Shown here in pieces: positions 8,457 to 17,357 of a stretch of 64,000 bases of DNA. Position 1 is the stretch's first letter. The number at the start of each line of letters is the position of its first letter. Position numbers and translations under genes: made by a program. Source of the DNA: Sphingorhabdus sp. EL138 (lineage in GTDB: Bacteria > Pseudomonadota > Alphaproteobacteria > Sphingomonadales > Sphingomonadaceae); contig NZ_CAMCWY010000001.1 in assembly GCF_945882965.1 (NCBI RefSeq), forward strand, positions 62,001-126,000, in the 5' to 3' direction. The notes beneath the pieces are model-generated. The model worked only from the letters and a program-made list of their open reading frames with translations, did no database searches and was not told where the DNA came from.

Positions 8457-9122
8457 ATGCGCATTTTGATCGTGGAAGACGAGCCCAATTTGGGTAAGCA
8501 GCTCAAGTCAACGCTTGAAGGCGCTGGCTATGCCGTTGACCTCTCAGTTGATGGTGAGGATGGCCATTACATGGGTGTCACCGAAAATTATGACGCCGTC
8601 ATCCTTGACCTTGGTCTGCCGGAGATTGATGGGCTGACCGTTCTTGACCGCTGGCGCAAGGAAGGCCGGAAATTCCCCGTTTTGGTGCTGACGGCACGAG
8701 ATAGCTGGTCGGACAAGGTCGCTGGCCTTGATGCAGGTGCCGATGATTATCTCGCCAAGCCGTTCCAGACCGAAGAATTGATTGCACGATTGCGTGCGCT
8801 GATCCGCCGTGCGTCTGGCAATGCGTCGAGCGAGCTGAATGTCGGCGATGTCCGGTTGGATACGCGTTCGGGCCGTGTGACGCTTGATGGTCAGCCCGTG
8901 AAGTTGACTGCGCAAGAATATAAGCTTCTGTCTTACCTGATGCACCACAAGGGCAAGGTCGTTTCGCGGACGGAACTGATCGAACATATTTATGATCAGG
9001 ATTTCGACCGGGATTCGAACACTATTGAGGTCTTCGTGACCCGCATCCGAAAGAAACTGGGGCAGGACGTGATTTCGACGATCAGGGGCCTTGGCTACAG
9101 CCTTGAGGAACCCGTCAGCTGA
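8457..9122 (+). CDS. OmpR-family response regulator
   Basis: A 221-residue transcription factor. The receiver domain (1-117) has the acidic pair Glu7-Asp8, phospho-acceptor Asp51 in VILDLGLP, the switch Thr79 in VLTARD, and Lys101 in AKPF. The winged-helix output domain (about 125-219) includes LTAQEYKLLSYLMHHKGKVV and TIEVFVTRIRKKLG, ending at STIRGLGYSL. All catalytic residues are intact. The kinase gene starts 17 nt downstream, so they form a pair. The overall sequence resembles PhoP/FeuP-type regulators; the regulon cannot be deduced. Confidence 0.94.
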   Translation: MRILIVEDEPNLGKQLKSTLEGAGYAVDLSVDGEDGHYMGVTENYDAVILDLGLPEIDGLTVLDRWRKEGRKFPVLVLTARDSWSDKVAGLDAGADDYLAKPFQTEELIARLRALIRRASGNASSELNVGDVRLDTRSGRVTLDGQPVKLTAQEYKLLSYLMHHKGKVVSRTELIEHIYDQDFDRDSNTIEVFVTRIRKKLGQDVISTIRGLGYSLEEPVS

Positions 9123-9139
9123 ATCCGCCAGTCGCCATT

Positions 9140-10516
9140 ATGTCCGTACCAAAGCCGCCAACGTGGCGCAGCCAATTCCAAAGCACCGGATCGCTTACGC
9201 GCCGGATGATCCTGACGGCAGCTGCGTGGATTACGATTTTGCTCATCGGCGGGGGCGCTGCGCTGGACCGCGTGTTGACCAATTCGGTTGAACAGAATTT
9301 TGATACTCAGATTGAATATGTCCTGACCGCGATGATTGCTTCGGCAGAAATCGGCCCTGATGGCGAAATCCGGATGAACCGGCCGTTGGGCGACCAACGT
9401 TTTCTGGAACCGAACAGCGGGCTCTACTGGCAGATTACTGGCAAAGACGCGATGCCATTTCCCTCTCGCTCGCTGTGGGATCGTGCACTTAGCCCGCCCG
9501 CTGGTCACAAAGATCAGTCGGTTCATTTTCGGAATAGTGATGAATTTCCGGACGAGCCGCTGCGCATCGCAGAGCGCTCCATAAAGCTGCCGGACTCCGA
9601 TGTCGCTTGGACATTCATGGTGGCGCAGAGCCGCAATAGCCTTGATGCGCAAATTCAGGAATTGCGCTCGGTATTGGTGACAAGCTTCTTTCTGCTGGCG
9701 CTTGGCCTAATCATTTTGGCGGCGTTACAGACATTTTACGGGCTATGGCCCCTACGCGCGGTGCGCATGGCGATTGCCCAGATGCGCAGCGGAGAGGAAA
9801 GCCGGGTCACAGATGCCTTGCCCGACGAAGTGATGCCAATGGTCAATGAACTAAACGCCTTGCTCGACCATAATGAGAAACAGGCGGAGGAATCGCGCCG
9901 TCATGCGGGTAACCTTGCGCACGCGCTCAAGACGCCATTAACGGTCATTATGAATAGCGCGACCGCACAAGCCCCCGATATATCGGAGACGGTTATCCGC
10001 GAAGCCACAACGATGCGGCGTCAGGTGGACCATCATTTGGCCCGCGCCCGCGCCGTTGGCCGCCGGGGCCACAGCCACAGCCGCGCGGTCGTCTGGGGCA
10101 GCTTGGAATCGGTGGAACGCGCGGTGGGCCGTCTTTATGCGCATGTCCGACTCGATATGGCCGGAGATACAGAAGTTGCCGCACGTGTGGAGCGGCAAGA
10201 TCTGGATGAAATGCTTGGTAACCTGATCGAAAACGCCGCCAAATATGGTGGCGGCAGTGTGTTTGTAACCGTCGAAGATACTGGCGATTTTGTGGAAATG
10301 ATCATTGAGGATGACGGACAAGGCATTCCCGAGAGCGAACGTGAACGGCTGTTTGATCGCGGTGCGCGGCTGGATACCAGCAAGCCTGGTACTGGCCTTG
10401 GTCTCGCGATCGTCCGCGACGTTGTTGAAATTTATGGCGGGACTGTCGCGTTGGAGAAAAGCGAGGATCTTGGCGGACTTTTGGTCAGACTACGCTTACC
10501 GAAAGCGATGAGCTGA
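9140..10516 (+). CDS. Sensor histidine kinase
   Basis: A 458-residue inner-membrane kinase partnering the preceding regulator. Membrane helices lie at about residues 22-43 and 180-203 and flank a periplasmic sensor loop of about 135 residues. A HAMP-like segment follows, then the H-box NLAHALKTPLT (phospho-His near residue 260), the N-box NLIENAAKYG, and the ATP-lid motifs EDDGQGIPE and GTGLGLAIVRD. The domain order resembles PhoQ/FeuQ kinases. The signal is unknown; the adjacent PepSY protein is a candidate ligand. Its stop codon directly abuts that of the convergent chorismate mutase gene. Confidence 0.93.
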   Translation: MSVPKPPTWRSQFQSTGSLTRRMILTAAAWITILLIGGGAALDRVLTNSVEQNFDTQIEYVLTAMIASAEIGPDGEIRMNRPLGDQRFLEPNSGLYWQITGKDAMPFPSRSLWDRALSPPAGHKDQSVHFRNSDEFPDEPLRIAERSIKLPDSDVAWTFMVAQSRNSLDAQIQELRSVLVTSFFLLALGLIILAALQTFYGLWPLRAVRMAIAQMRSGEESRVTDALPDEVMPMVNELNALLDHNEKQAEESRRHAGNLAHALKTPLTVIMNSATAQAPDISETVIREATTMRRQVDHHLARARAVGRRGHSHSRAVVWGSLESVERAVGRLYAHVRLDMAGDTEVAARVERQDLDEMLGNLIENAAKYGGGSVFVTVEDTGDFVEMIIEDDGQGIPESERERLFDRGARLDTSKPGTGLGLAIVRDVVEIYGGTVALEKSEDLGGLLVRLRLPKAMS

Positions 10517-10813
10517 TTAACTTCCGTCGCGGATTTGCTGATGATGGCGGATGACTTCGTCAATGATGAAGCGCAGGAATTTCTCGGTAAAATCAGGGTC
10601 AAGCTTGGCGTCATGTGCTAATTGCCGAAGCCGCTGTATCTGCCGCTCTTCACGTGCAGGGTCTGCAGGTGACAGCGACGACTTCGCCTTAAACTCGCCA
10701 ACCGCCTGCGTGATCTTGAACCGCTCGGCGAGCATGAAAACCAGCGCTGCATCAATGTTATCGATGCTGTTGCGAAAGCGGGCGAGGGTGTCTGCGTCGT
10801 TCATCAATGCCAT
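10517..10813 (-). CDS. Chorismate mutase, AroQ type
   Basis: A 98-residue all-helical enzyme converting chorismate to prephenate for phenylalanine and tyrosine synthesis. Key residues fit the AroQ pattern: an Arg in LARFRNSIDNIDAALVFMLAERFKIT, Lys in VGEFKA, and FLRFIIDEVIRHHQ in the last helix. The open frame extends to 10933, but the family begins at about MNDADTLARFR, so the ATG at 10813 (or 10804) is the likely start. No good ribosome site is visible. The gene diverges from the polyprenyl synthase gene and converges with the kinase gene with no spacer. Confidence 0.85.
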   Translation of the reverse strand: MALMNDADTLARFRNSIDNIDAALVFMLAERFKITQAVGEFKAKSSLSPADPAREERQIQRLRQLAHDAKLDPDFTEKFLRFIIDEVIRHHQQIRDGS

Positions 10814-10900
10814 CTGTGCCGATATTGACCGCAACGGACAAGGGGAAATACGCCATTTGCACTTGCCTATCCACGCGCCGCGCGTCACAGCGATCAGATT

Positions 10901-11914
10901 ATGACGGCAACAATCCACAAAATCGGCGGACATCAGGCGCCATCGCTAGACCCAATCTTGAAATTGGTCGCTTTGGGCATGAATAAGGTCAATACGGTCA
11001 TTCTTGATCGTATGCAGTCCGAAATCCCGCTTATTCCCGAACTGGCAGGCCATTTAATTGCCGGCGGCGGCAAACGTATGCGGCCCATGCTTACCTTGGC
11101 CTGCGCGCAGTTGCTTGATTATCCTGGCGACCGTCATCACAAACTGGCCGCAGCTGTAGAGTTTATTCACACCGCAACGTTGCTGCATGATGATGTTGTC
11201 GACGGCAGCGACATGCGACGCGGCAAGACTGCTGCGAACCTGATTTTCGGGAACCCAGCGGCTGTGCTCGTCGGCGACTTTCTGTTCAGCCGGTCGTTTG
11301 AGCTGATGGTCGAGGATGGATCACTCAAGGTTCTTAAAATCCTCTCAAATGCGTCGGCGGTTATCGCGGAAGGCGAGGTCCACCAGTTGACTGCGCAGCG
11401 GCAAATTTCGACGACTGAGGAGAAATATCTCGACATCATTGGTTCGAAAACGGCGGCTTTGTTTGCTGCGGCGTGCCGGATATCTGCGGTTGTCGCCGAA
11501 AGCGGAGAGGCGCAGGAAATGGCGTTGGATGCCTTTGGCCGCAATCTAGGCATTGCGTTCCAGCTTGTTGACGATGCCATCGACTATGTCTCCGACGGCG
11601 CGACCATGGGCAAGGACAGCGGCGATGATTTCCGCGATGGCAAGGTTACGCTACCCGTCATTCTCGCGCATTGCCGTGGCAACGCCGAAGAGCAGAAATT
11701 CTGGCGCGACGCGATGCTTGGTAACCGGGTGAGCGACGCCGATTTGGCCCATGCGCGGACATTGTTGCATGCGCATCGCGCCATTGACGACACATTGGAT
11801 AGGGCGCGGCATTATGGTCAGCGTGCAATAGATGCGATTGCGCATTTCCCCGCAGGCGAAGCCAAATCTGCGCTGACTGAGGCAGTGAAGTTCGCAATAG
11901 CCCGCGCATATTGA
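10901..11914 (+). CDS. ispB: Polyprenyl (octa/decaprenyl) diphosphate synthase
   Basis: A 337-residue trans-prenyltransferase that lengthens farnesyl diphosphate with isopentenyl units to make the side chain of ubiquinone. The two aspartate-rich motifs are DDVVDGSDMRRG (97-108) and DDAIDY (224-229), with GGGKRMRP upstream for substrate binding. In sphingomonads the product is usually decaprenyl (Q-10); chain length cannot be read from the sequence by eye. It is divergent to chorismate mutase and followed closely by hrpB. Confidence 0.92.
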   Translation: MTATIHKIGGHQAPSLDPILKLVALGMNKVNTVILDRMQSEIPLIPELAGHLIAGGGKRMRPMLTLACAQLLDYPGDRHHKLAAAVEFIHTATLLHDDVVDGSDMRRGKTAANLIFGNPAAVLVGDFLFSRSFELMVEDGSLKVLKILSNASAVIAEGEVHQLTAQRQISTTEEKYLDIIGSKTAALFAAACRISAVVAESGEAQEMALDAFGRNLGIAFQLVDDAIDYVSDGATMGKDSGDDFRDGKVTLPVILAHCRGNAEEQKFWRDAMLGNRVSDADLAHARTLLHAHRAIDDTLDRARHYGQRAIDAIAHFPAGEAKSALTEAVKFAIARAY

Positions 11915-11943
11915 CGGATGAAGCGGTGCCGTCCGCGCTTAAC

Positions 11944-14397
11944 ATGACCGAAGCATTGCCTGTCATGGCGGTTATGCCTGATTTGCTGGCATCGTTGCGC
12001 GCGGTGCCCAACGCCGTTCTTATCGCCCCGCCGGGCGCGGGTAAAACCAGTATGGTTGCGCCTGCTTTATTGGATGAGCCTTATTGCAACGGCCAAATCC
12101 TTCTGCTGTCACCGCGCCGCTTGGCCGCGCGCATGGCGGCGGAACGTATCGCCGAAAACTTGGACGAAACGGTCGGCGGACGGGTTGGATACGCGACACG
12201 GCTTGATAGCAAAGTTGGCCCCAACACACGCATATTGGTGATGACCGAGGGAATTTTCCGCAACCGGATCATCGGCGACCCCGAATTATCGGGTGTCTCG
12301 GCTGTGCTGTTTGACGAAGTCCACGAACGCAGCATCGATAGCGATTTCGGCCTCGCGCTGGCGCTTGAGGCGCAGGCCGCTTTCCGGCCTGATCTGCGCT
12401 TGCTGGCGATGTCCGCGACTTTGGATGGGGCGCGTTTCTCAACATTGATGGACAACGCGCCTGTACTGGAAAGCGAAGGCAAAAGATGGCCTTTGGAATA
12501 TCTGTATGTCGGCCGCAGGACTGAACTGCCGATTGAAACCGATATTGTGCGCATATTGCGCCAAGCGCTGTCGGAGCAGCAGGGCGATATATTGGCATTT
12601 CTGCCCGGCGTACGTGAGATCGACCGCGCCTTTGACGCATTGGGCGATTGCGGGCCCGATATCGTTGTGCACAGGCTGCATGGGCAGATTGACCCAGTGG
12701 CCCAGAGACTTGCGGTCCGCCGTGATGCGCAAGGCCGCCGCAAGGTCATTTTCGCCACAAACATTGCCGAGACCAGCCTAACCATCGATGGGGTGCGTGT
12801 CGTGGTCGACAGTGGCCTTGCACGGCGCGCCCGCTTTGACCAAGCGGCTGGCGTCACGCGGTTAGTCACCGAGCGCGCAAGCCTGTCCGCCGCAACACAG
12901 CGCGCCGGGCGTGCCGCGCGCCAACAGGCAGGGGTTGCCTATCGGCTGTGGGAGGAGGCGGGCAATGGGGGCCTGCCGCCATTCGACCCACCCGAGATTC
13001 TCGAGAGTGACCTTGCGCCTGTGTTGCTCGATTGTGCGCGCTGGGGCGAGAATGACCCGGCTAGCCTGCGCTGGCTTGATTTGCCACCCACCGCCGCCGT
13101 GCAGCAAGCGCGTAAGCTGTTGAACTCGATGGACGCATTGGACGCGCAGGGACGGATTACGGTCCACGGAACCACGCTTGCCAACCTGCCTTTACCTCCG
13201 AACCTTGCGCATATGGTCGTGACCGCTGCCCTTAGTGGGCAAGCGCAGGACGCAGCGATGTTGGCGGTCCTGTTGCAAGAGCGCGGTCTGGGTGGGCAAA
13301 GTGAGGATATTGACGCACGCTATGAACGCTTCGTGCGGGAACGTGGGCCAAAGGCAGAAGCCGCACGCAAGCTGGCGCTACGCATTGGGCGTCTGTGTAA
13401 TGGTAATGGCGGGGTCGATCCCTTGAGCATCGGCGGCCTGATCGCCACAGCATTTCCTGAGCGAATAGCGAAACGTCGCGATCCCAAGGGCGAGAAATGG
13501 ATCAGCGCCATGGGTCGCGGGCTTCAGCTTGACGCCGCGTCGCCTCTCGCACGGGCGGAATGGCTTGCTGTGGCCGATGTGCAAGGCGCGGCGTCGGGCG
13601 CACGTATATTGTCGGCGGCGGCGCTGACCGAGCCGGAAATCATAGGCCGATTTGCGCATCGAATCGTCAGTCAGGAGATATTGTCCTACGACAAAAATGC
13701 TGACCGCGTGGAGGCACGCGTGCAGCGGCGGCTTGGCGCGATTGTAATTAGCGAGGGACGCGTTGAGAAACCCAACCCGCAGGCGGTTGCCAACGCTTTG
13801 TTAGCCGCTGTGTGCGATATCGGGATCGACATACTGCCTTGGTCGGGTTCGGCTCGCGCGCTTCGGGAACGCGCGCTGTTCGCCGGTATTGCCACGCTCA
13901 GCGACGATGCTTTGGCGCACAGCGCGGAAAAATGGCTTGTGCCCTTGCTTGGCAAGGTGAGCCGCTTGCGTGATGTCGCGCCGTCGGCCTTGGCGCAAGC
14001 ACTCGACAATATGCTTGGTTGGGACGTGCGGGCCCGTATTGACCAAATCGCGCCCGCTTCGTTCAAAAGCCCCGCCGGAACCGAGCATAGTATCGATTAT
14101 GCCGCCGAAGCTGGCCCAACCGTCGAATTGCGCGTGCAGGCTCTGTTCGGGCTTGATATGCACCCGTTGGTGGGCGTTGACCGCATACCACTCGTTCTCA
14201 GCCTAACCTCGCCTGCTGGCCGTCCTATTCAGACCACGCGCAACCTGCCCGAATTTTGGCGCGGAAGCTGGCGGGACGTGGCCAAGGAAATGCGCGGGCG
14301 TTATCCCAAGCATAACTGGCCCGACGCGCCGTGGGAAAGCATCGCCAGTCTCAAGACCAAAAAAGCACAAGCGCGCGATACGCCCCGCAACGCTTGA
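11944..14397 (+). CDS. hrpB: ATP-dependent helicase HrpB
   Basis: About 817 residues; a DEAH-box helicase of the HrpB family. Motif I APPGAGKTS, motif II FDEVHERS (DEVH), motif III SATLDG, and motif VI QRAGRAARQ followed by VAYRLWEE are all present, as is the HrpB-specific C-terminal region ending RYPKHNWPDAPW. The exact role is unknown; HrpB is a predicted RNA helicase. A TTG at 11911 overlaps the ispB stop, but the ATG at 11944 fits the usual family start (ALPVMAVMPDLLASLR). Neither has a strong ribosome site. Confidence 0.9.
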   Translation: MTEALPVMAVMPDLLASLRAVPNAVLIAPPGAGKTSMVAPALLDEPYCNGQILLLSPRRLAARMAAERIAENLDETVGGRVGYATRLDSKVGPNTRILVMTEGIFRNRIIGDPELSGVSAVLFDEVHERSIDSDFGLALALEAQAAFRPDLRLLAMSATLDGARFSTLMDNAPVLESEGKRWPLEYLYVGRRTELPIETDIVRILRQALSEQQGDILAFLPGVREIDRAFDALGDCGPDIVVHRLHGQIDPVAQRLAVRRDAQGRRKVIFATNIAETSLTIDGVRVVVDSGLARRARFDQAAGVTRLVTERASLSAATQRAGRAARQQAGVAYRLWEEAGNGGLPPFDPPEILESDLAPVLLDCARWGENDPASLRWLDLPPTAAVQQARKLLNSMDALDAQGRITVHGTTLANLPLPPNLAHMVVTAALSGQAQDAAMLAVLLQERGLGGQSEDIDARYERFVRERGPKAEAARKLALRIGRLCNGNGGVDPLSIGGLIATAFPERIAKRRDPKGEKWISAMGRGLQLDAASPLARAEWLAVADVQGAASGARILSAAALTEPEIIGRFAHRIVSQEILSYDKNADRVEARVQRRLGAIVISEGRVEKPNPQAVANALLAAVCDIGIDILPWSGSARALRERALFAGIATLSDDALAHSAEKWLVPLLGKVSRLRDVAPSALAQALDNMLGWDVRARIDQIAPASFKSPAGTEHSIDYAAEAGPTVELRVQALFGLDMHPLVGVDRIPLVLSLTSPAGRPIQTTRNLPEFWRGSWRDVAKEMRGRYPKHNWPDAPWESIASLKTKKAQARDTPRNA

Positions 14398-14453
14398 CGA
14401 CCCAGATGCTGTTCGGGCAAGGCGGAGACGAAATAACCATCAGGAAATACAAT

Positions 14454-14729
14454 ATGTCCGCCCGTATCTTTCAGCGCCCCAAAAATGCCATGCAATCGGG
14501 CAGTGGCCGCCGCGAATGGGTGCTGGAACATGCGCAGGCAGAACCGCGCAAAGCAGACCCGCTGATGGGTTGGGCAGGCTCAGGCGATACGCAAGCTCAG
14601 GTGCAACTGACTTTTCCAAGCCTGCACGCGGCGCGCGCTTATGCTGAGAAAAAGGGCATTGTCGCAACCTTCATCCCAACGCCGCCGAAAACGCTAAAGC
14701 TGCAGGCCTATGCGGATAATTTCCGTTAA
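14454..14729 (+). CDS. NDUFS4-type complex I accessory subunit
   Basis: A 91-residue soluble protein of the ETC complex I subunit family (18-kDa/NDUFS4), found in alphaproteobacteria and mitochondria, where it stabilises the NADH dehydrogenase module. Visible motifs are MSARIFQRPKNAMQSG, WVLEHAQAEPRKADPLMGWAGSGDT and the end segment AYAEKKGI with LKLQAYADNF. The open frame starts further upstream (14331), but the ATG at 14454 has AGGA 8 nt before it and matches the family start. Its stop shares the palindrome TTAA with the stop of the convergent NUDIX gene. Confidence 0.9.
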   Translation: MSARIFQRPKNAMQSGSGRREWVLEHAQAEPRKADPLMGWAGSGDTQAQVQLTFPSLHAARAYAEKKGIVATFIPTPPKTLKLQAYADNFR

Positions 14730-15244
14730 GCGATCATTCCGGGCAGCATCAGCAGCTTGACGTCCATGACGCAGCCTTCGGCACGCTTTTCCTGAACAAA
14801 ATGTGGCAAGTCGGCCAAGGCAACGCGGTGGACGATGATATTCTCGCCGTCAACACCGCCGCCTTCACTTACTTTTGTCAAGCCGCGTGCGCGCACGAGT
14901 GAGAAGCTTTCGCTAACCATGCCCGGTGACGAGAAAAACGCGCCAACGATCTCCAAATGGTCGGCGCGATAGCCGGTTTCTTCCTCAAGTTCTCGGGCAG
15001 CGGACACTAATGTGTCTTCGCCCTCTTCATGGTCACCAATCAGGCCAGCGGGTAGTTCAATGCAACGCGCGCCAAGCGGGACGCGATATTGTTCGACGAG
15101 CAGGACATGATCATCCTCCATCGCAAGGATCACCGCGGCCTTAATGCCGCGCGCACGGCTGACATATTCCCATTTTCCGCGTGTCTTCGCCGTGATGAAG
15201 CGCCCTTGCCACATCACGGTTTCCACATCGTCTTGTTCGATCAT
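14726..15244 (-). CDS. NUDIX hydrolase (ADP-ribose pyrophosphatase-like)
   Basis: A 172-residue hydrolase with an intact NUDIX box, EEGEDTLVSAARELEEETGY, which binds Mg2+ for cleavage of a nucleoside diphosphate linked to another moiety. The flanking ILAMEDDHVLLVEQYRVP and ELPAGLIGD segments are typical of ADP-ribose and ADP-sugar pyrophosphatases. The start overlaps the stop of the upstream TPM gene in an ATGA (15241-15244), so translation is probably coupled. It is the last gene of a lemA-TPM-TPM-NUDIX operon. Confidence 0.88.
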   Translation of the reverse strand: MIEQDDVETVMWQGRFITAKTRGKWEYVSRARGIKAAVILAMEDDHVLLVEQYRVPLGARCIELPAGLIGDHEEGEDTLVSAARELEEETGYRADHLEIVGAFFSSPGMVSESFSLVRARGLTKVSEGGGVDGENIIVHRVALADLPHFVQEKRAEGCVMDVKLLMLPGMIA

Positions 15245-15930
15245 AATTCTATGAGCCTGTCGGGTAGTTCGTTAGGATTTTCACTGCCCTTGGGGAAATT
15301 TTCGGCCAAAACAACGCCCATTTGCGCGACTGCTGCGGCAACACCAGCGCCGGGGTTTCCCGCCTTCACCTGATCCAGCAACGCAACCATCGCGTCACCC
15401 CAAACTTCCGGTGCAACCTTGGACGCGATGGCTTCATCCGCGACGATTTCCGCGCGATGCTCTTTCATCGAAAGATATAATAAAACGCCGGTTCGGGCCT
15501 CCGTCTTTGATTCCGTTCCAACCTTAAACAGGCTGATGGCGCGGCTGCGCACGCGGGCCAGTTTCGTGGCTTTGGGCGTGAGCGCCATGCGCAAGGGTGT
15601 CCATTTCAGGATCAACCAAGTTCCGACCCATTTCAACGCAACGGCGGTCACCAACAAGGCGACATATTCACCGGTCGTATATTCATGACCCCAACCACCC
15701 GACAGACGGGTAATCAGACCGATGTAAAATTCAGGAAAGGTCGCGTAGCTTATCAGCGCAAGGAACGCGACTGCGCTTGCCCAGGCCATTGCAATATCGT
15801 CATAATGGTCCGAAAGGTCCGTTACAATCGTAACGATTTCGCCGCTTGTGTGCCGTTCGGCATCGGCGACTGCGGCTGTTACCAGCACATGGTCAGCTGC
15901 GCTCATTTGGCTTATTTTACGTATGTTCAT
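15241..15930 (-). CDS. Membrane TPM-domain protein
   Basis: A 229-residue protein combining TPM-domain motifs (ADAERHTSGEIVTIV near the N-terminus; TGVLLYLSMKEHRAEIVADEAI, then WGDAMVALL further on) with two predicted membrane helices (about 45-75 and 90-110) inserted in the domain. TPM domains occur in YgcG-type membrane proteins and in plant PSII repair factor TLP18.3, where phosphatase activity is reported; the activity here is unknown. GGAACG precedes the ATG. It follows the Gly-rich TPM gene by 11 nt and is coupled to the NUDIX gene. Confidence 0.85.
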   Translation of the reverse strand: MNIRKISQMSAADHVLVTAAVADAERHTSGEIVTIVTDLSDHYDDIAMAWASAVAFLALISYATFPEFYIGLITRLSGGWGHEYTTGEYVALLVTAVALKWVGTWLILKWTPLRMALTPKATKLARVRSRAISLFKVGTESKTEARTGVLLYLSMKEHRAEIVADEAIASKVAPEVWGDAMVALLDQVKAGNPGAGVAAAVAQMGVVLAENFPKGSENPNELPDRLIEL

Positions 15931-15941
15931 ATCAAACGTTC

Positions 15942-16727
15942 CTACCAGCCACCCGACGCACCGCCGCCACCGAAGCTGCCGCCACCGCCTCCAAATCCGC
16001 CACCGCCAACTCCGCCGCCACCGCCGCCAAAGCCGCCACCGCCGCCCCAGATAATCACGGGACCCATGCCGCCGCGCCGGTGCTTGCGACCGCTACCATT
16101 GGAGGAACGGAACATGGGTAAGAATACGAAGAAGATCAGGAACAGAACAAATATGATCGCGCCAAAAGGAACGCCCTCATCGCGCCCGCGCGGTTCCTGC
16201 GCTGCTCTGGCTATCTTGGCGGCTTCATCGGCGGGTAGCTCCAACTGTGTAACTATGCGATCGACGCCCGCATTGATACCGCCTGCAAAATCACCTTCCT
16301 TGAACCGTGGCGTGATGTCGTTGCGAATGATGCTGGAGGATAGACCGTCGGTTAGAAATGGCTCAAGGCCATAGCCCACCTCAATCCGCATTTTGCGTTC
16401 TTTAGGCGCAATGATCAGGATAGCGCCATTGTCCTTCTCGGTCTCGCCTTTGCCATCCTGACCCAGTGCCCATGTGCGGCCAAGCCGGTAGCCATAATCG
16501 GATATCTCATATCCTTCTAGGCTGCTCAGCGTTGTTACCACCAACTGACGCTTTGTGCGGGTTTCCAGCCCCGCCAGCTTCGCCGTGAGCGCGGCCTCTT
16601 GCTGTGGGTCAAGCAGGTCCGCCTGATCCACCACACGGCCCGTCAGCTTCGGAAAATCCTGCGCAACTGCTGCTTGGCCGGTGAGGGCCAGTAGCAGCGC
16701 AATCATGAGGCCAAGGGCCTTATTCAT
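15942..16727 (-). CDS. TPM-domain protein with Gly-rich tail (YgcG family)
   Basis: About 261 residues: a signal peptide (about 1-22, ending AVA/QD), a periplasmic TPM domain (VVDQADLLDPQQEAAL, KRQLVVTTLSSLEGYEISDYGYRLGR, DNGAILIIAPKERKMRIEVGYGLEP), a membrane helix (about 190-208), and a tail of some 45 residues that is almost all Gly with Phe and Ser. This order is the YgcG pattern. The ATG at 16727 is used because a GGGG ribosome site lies 8 nt before it; the TTG at 16733 is less likely. The Gly tail gives a misleading Pro-rich frame on the other strand. LemA is encoded just upstream. Confidence 0.88.
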   Translation of the reverse strand: MNKALGLMIALLLALTGQAAVAQDFPKLTGRVVDQADLLDPQQEAALTAKLAGLETRTKRQLVVTTLSSLEGYEISDYGYRLGRTWALGQDGKGETEKDNGAILIIAPKERKMRIEVGYGLEPFLTDGLSSSIIRNDITPRFKEGDFAGGINAGVDRIVTQLELPADEAAKIARAAQEPRGRDEGVPFGAIIFVLFLIFFVFLPMFRSSNGSGRKHRRGGMGPVIIWGGGGGFGGGGGGVGGGGFGGGGGSFGGGGASGGW

Positions 16728-16748
16728 GTTCAATTCCCCAAATTGGCC

Positions 16749-17357
16749 TTAGGCCGCGGGTGCCATATCTAGCGTTGGTGCGGTCTCGGCACCTTGTGTT
16801 GTGGCTTGATACGGAACCATCGGCTTTGCGCCATGGATGACCTTTGCGCCAATGATATCGGGGAATGTCCGAATGGTGGTGTTATAGCCGCGCACCGCTT
16901 CATTATAATCACGCAGCGTAATCCGCACCCGGTTTTCCTGACCCTCCAACTGGTCCTGCAATTTCAAATAGCCTTCCTGGCTTCTTAACTGAGGATATTG
17001 CTCGACCGAAACCAGCAGGCGCGACAGGCTGCCCGACAATTGATTCTGTGCCGCCTGAAACGCTGCCATCTTTGCAGGATTGCTTAAGTCGTCAGGGTTA
17101 ACCTGGATGTTGGGCGAGGTGGCTTGCGCACGCGCCCGTATGACTTCGGTCAGCGTCTTGTTTTCCTGCGCTGCTGCGCTTTTAACAATATTGGCTAGGT
17201 TGGGAATGAGGTTCGCGCGCTCTTGAAACGCGGCTTGCACATCGGCCCATTTCGCCTTGGCATTTTCTTCAGCCGTCGGAACGCTGTTAATTCCACATCC
17301 GGCTAGGGTCGCCGCAGCAACCGGCACCAGAAGAAATTTCAAAAATGTTTTACGCAT
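16749..17357 (-). CDS. lemA: LemA family lipoprotein
   Basis: A 202-residue protein with a lipoprotein-type signal (VAAATLAGCG, lipobox LAGC) and a coiled, helical LemA domain: KWADVQAAFQERANLIPNLANIVK, LSGSLSRLLVSVEQYPQLRSQEGYLKLQDQLEGQENRV, then YNEAVRGYNTTIRTFP. The family is widespread with no settled function. LemA is very often encoded beside TPM/YgcG proteins, as here, which suggests a joint envelope complex. It is the first gene of the four-gene minus-strand operon; its promoter must lie in the 255-nt gap up to 17612. Confidence 0.92.
   Translation of the reverse strand: MRKTFLKFLLVPVAAATLAGCGINSVPTAEENAKAKWADVQAAFQERANLIPNLANIVKSAAAQENKTLTEVIRARAQATSPNIQVNPDDLSNPAKMAAFQAAQNQLSGSLSRLLVSVEQYPQLRSQEGYLKLQDQLEGQENRVRITLRDYNEAVRGYNTTIRTFPDIIGAKVIHGAKPMVPYQATTQGAETAPTLDMAPAA

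Noticed and set aside
15685-16374. A 229-residue Pro-rich frame on the plus strand
   Set aside because: It is the complement of the Gly-rich tail of the TPM/YgcG protein; the TPM domain and signal peptide on the minus strand are clearly real.
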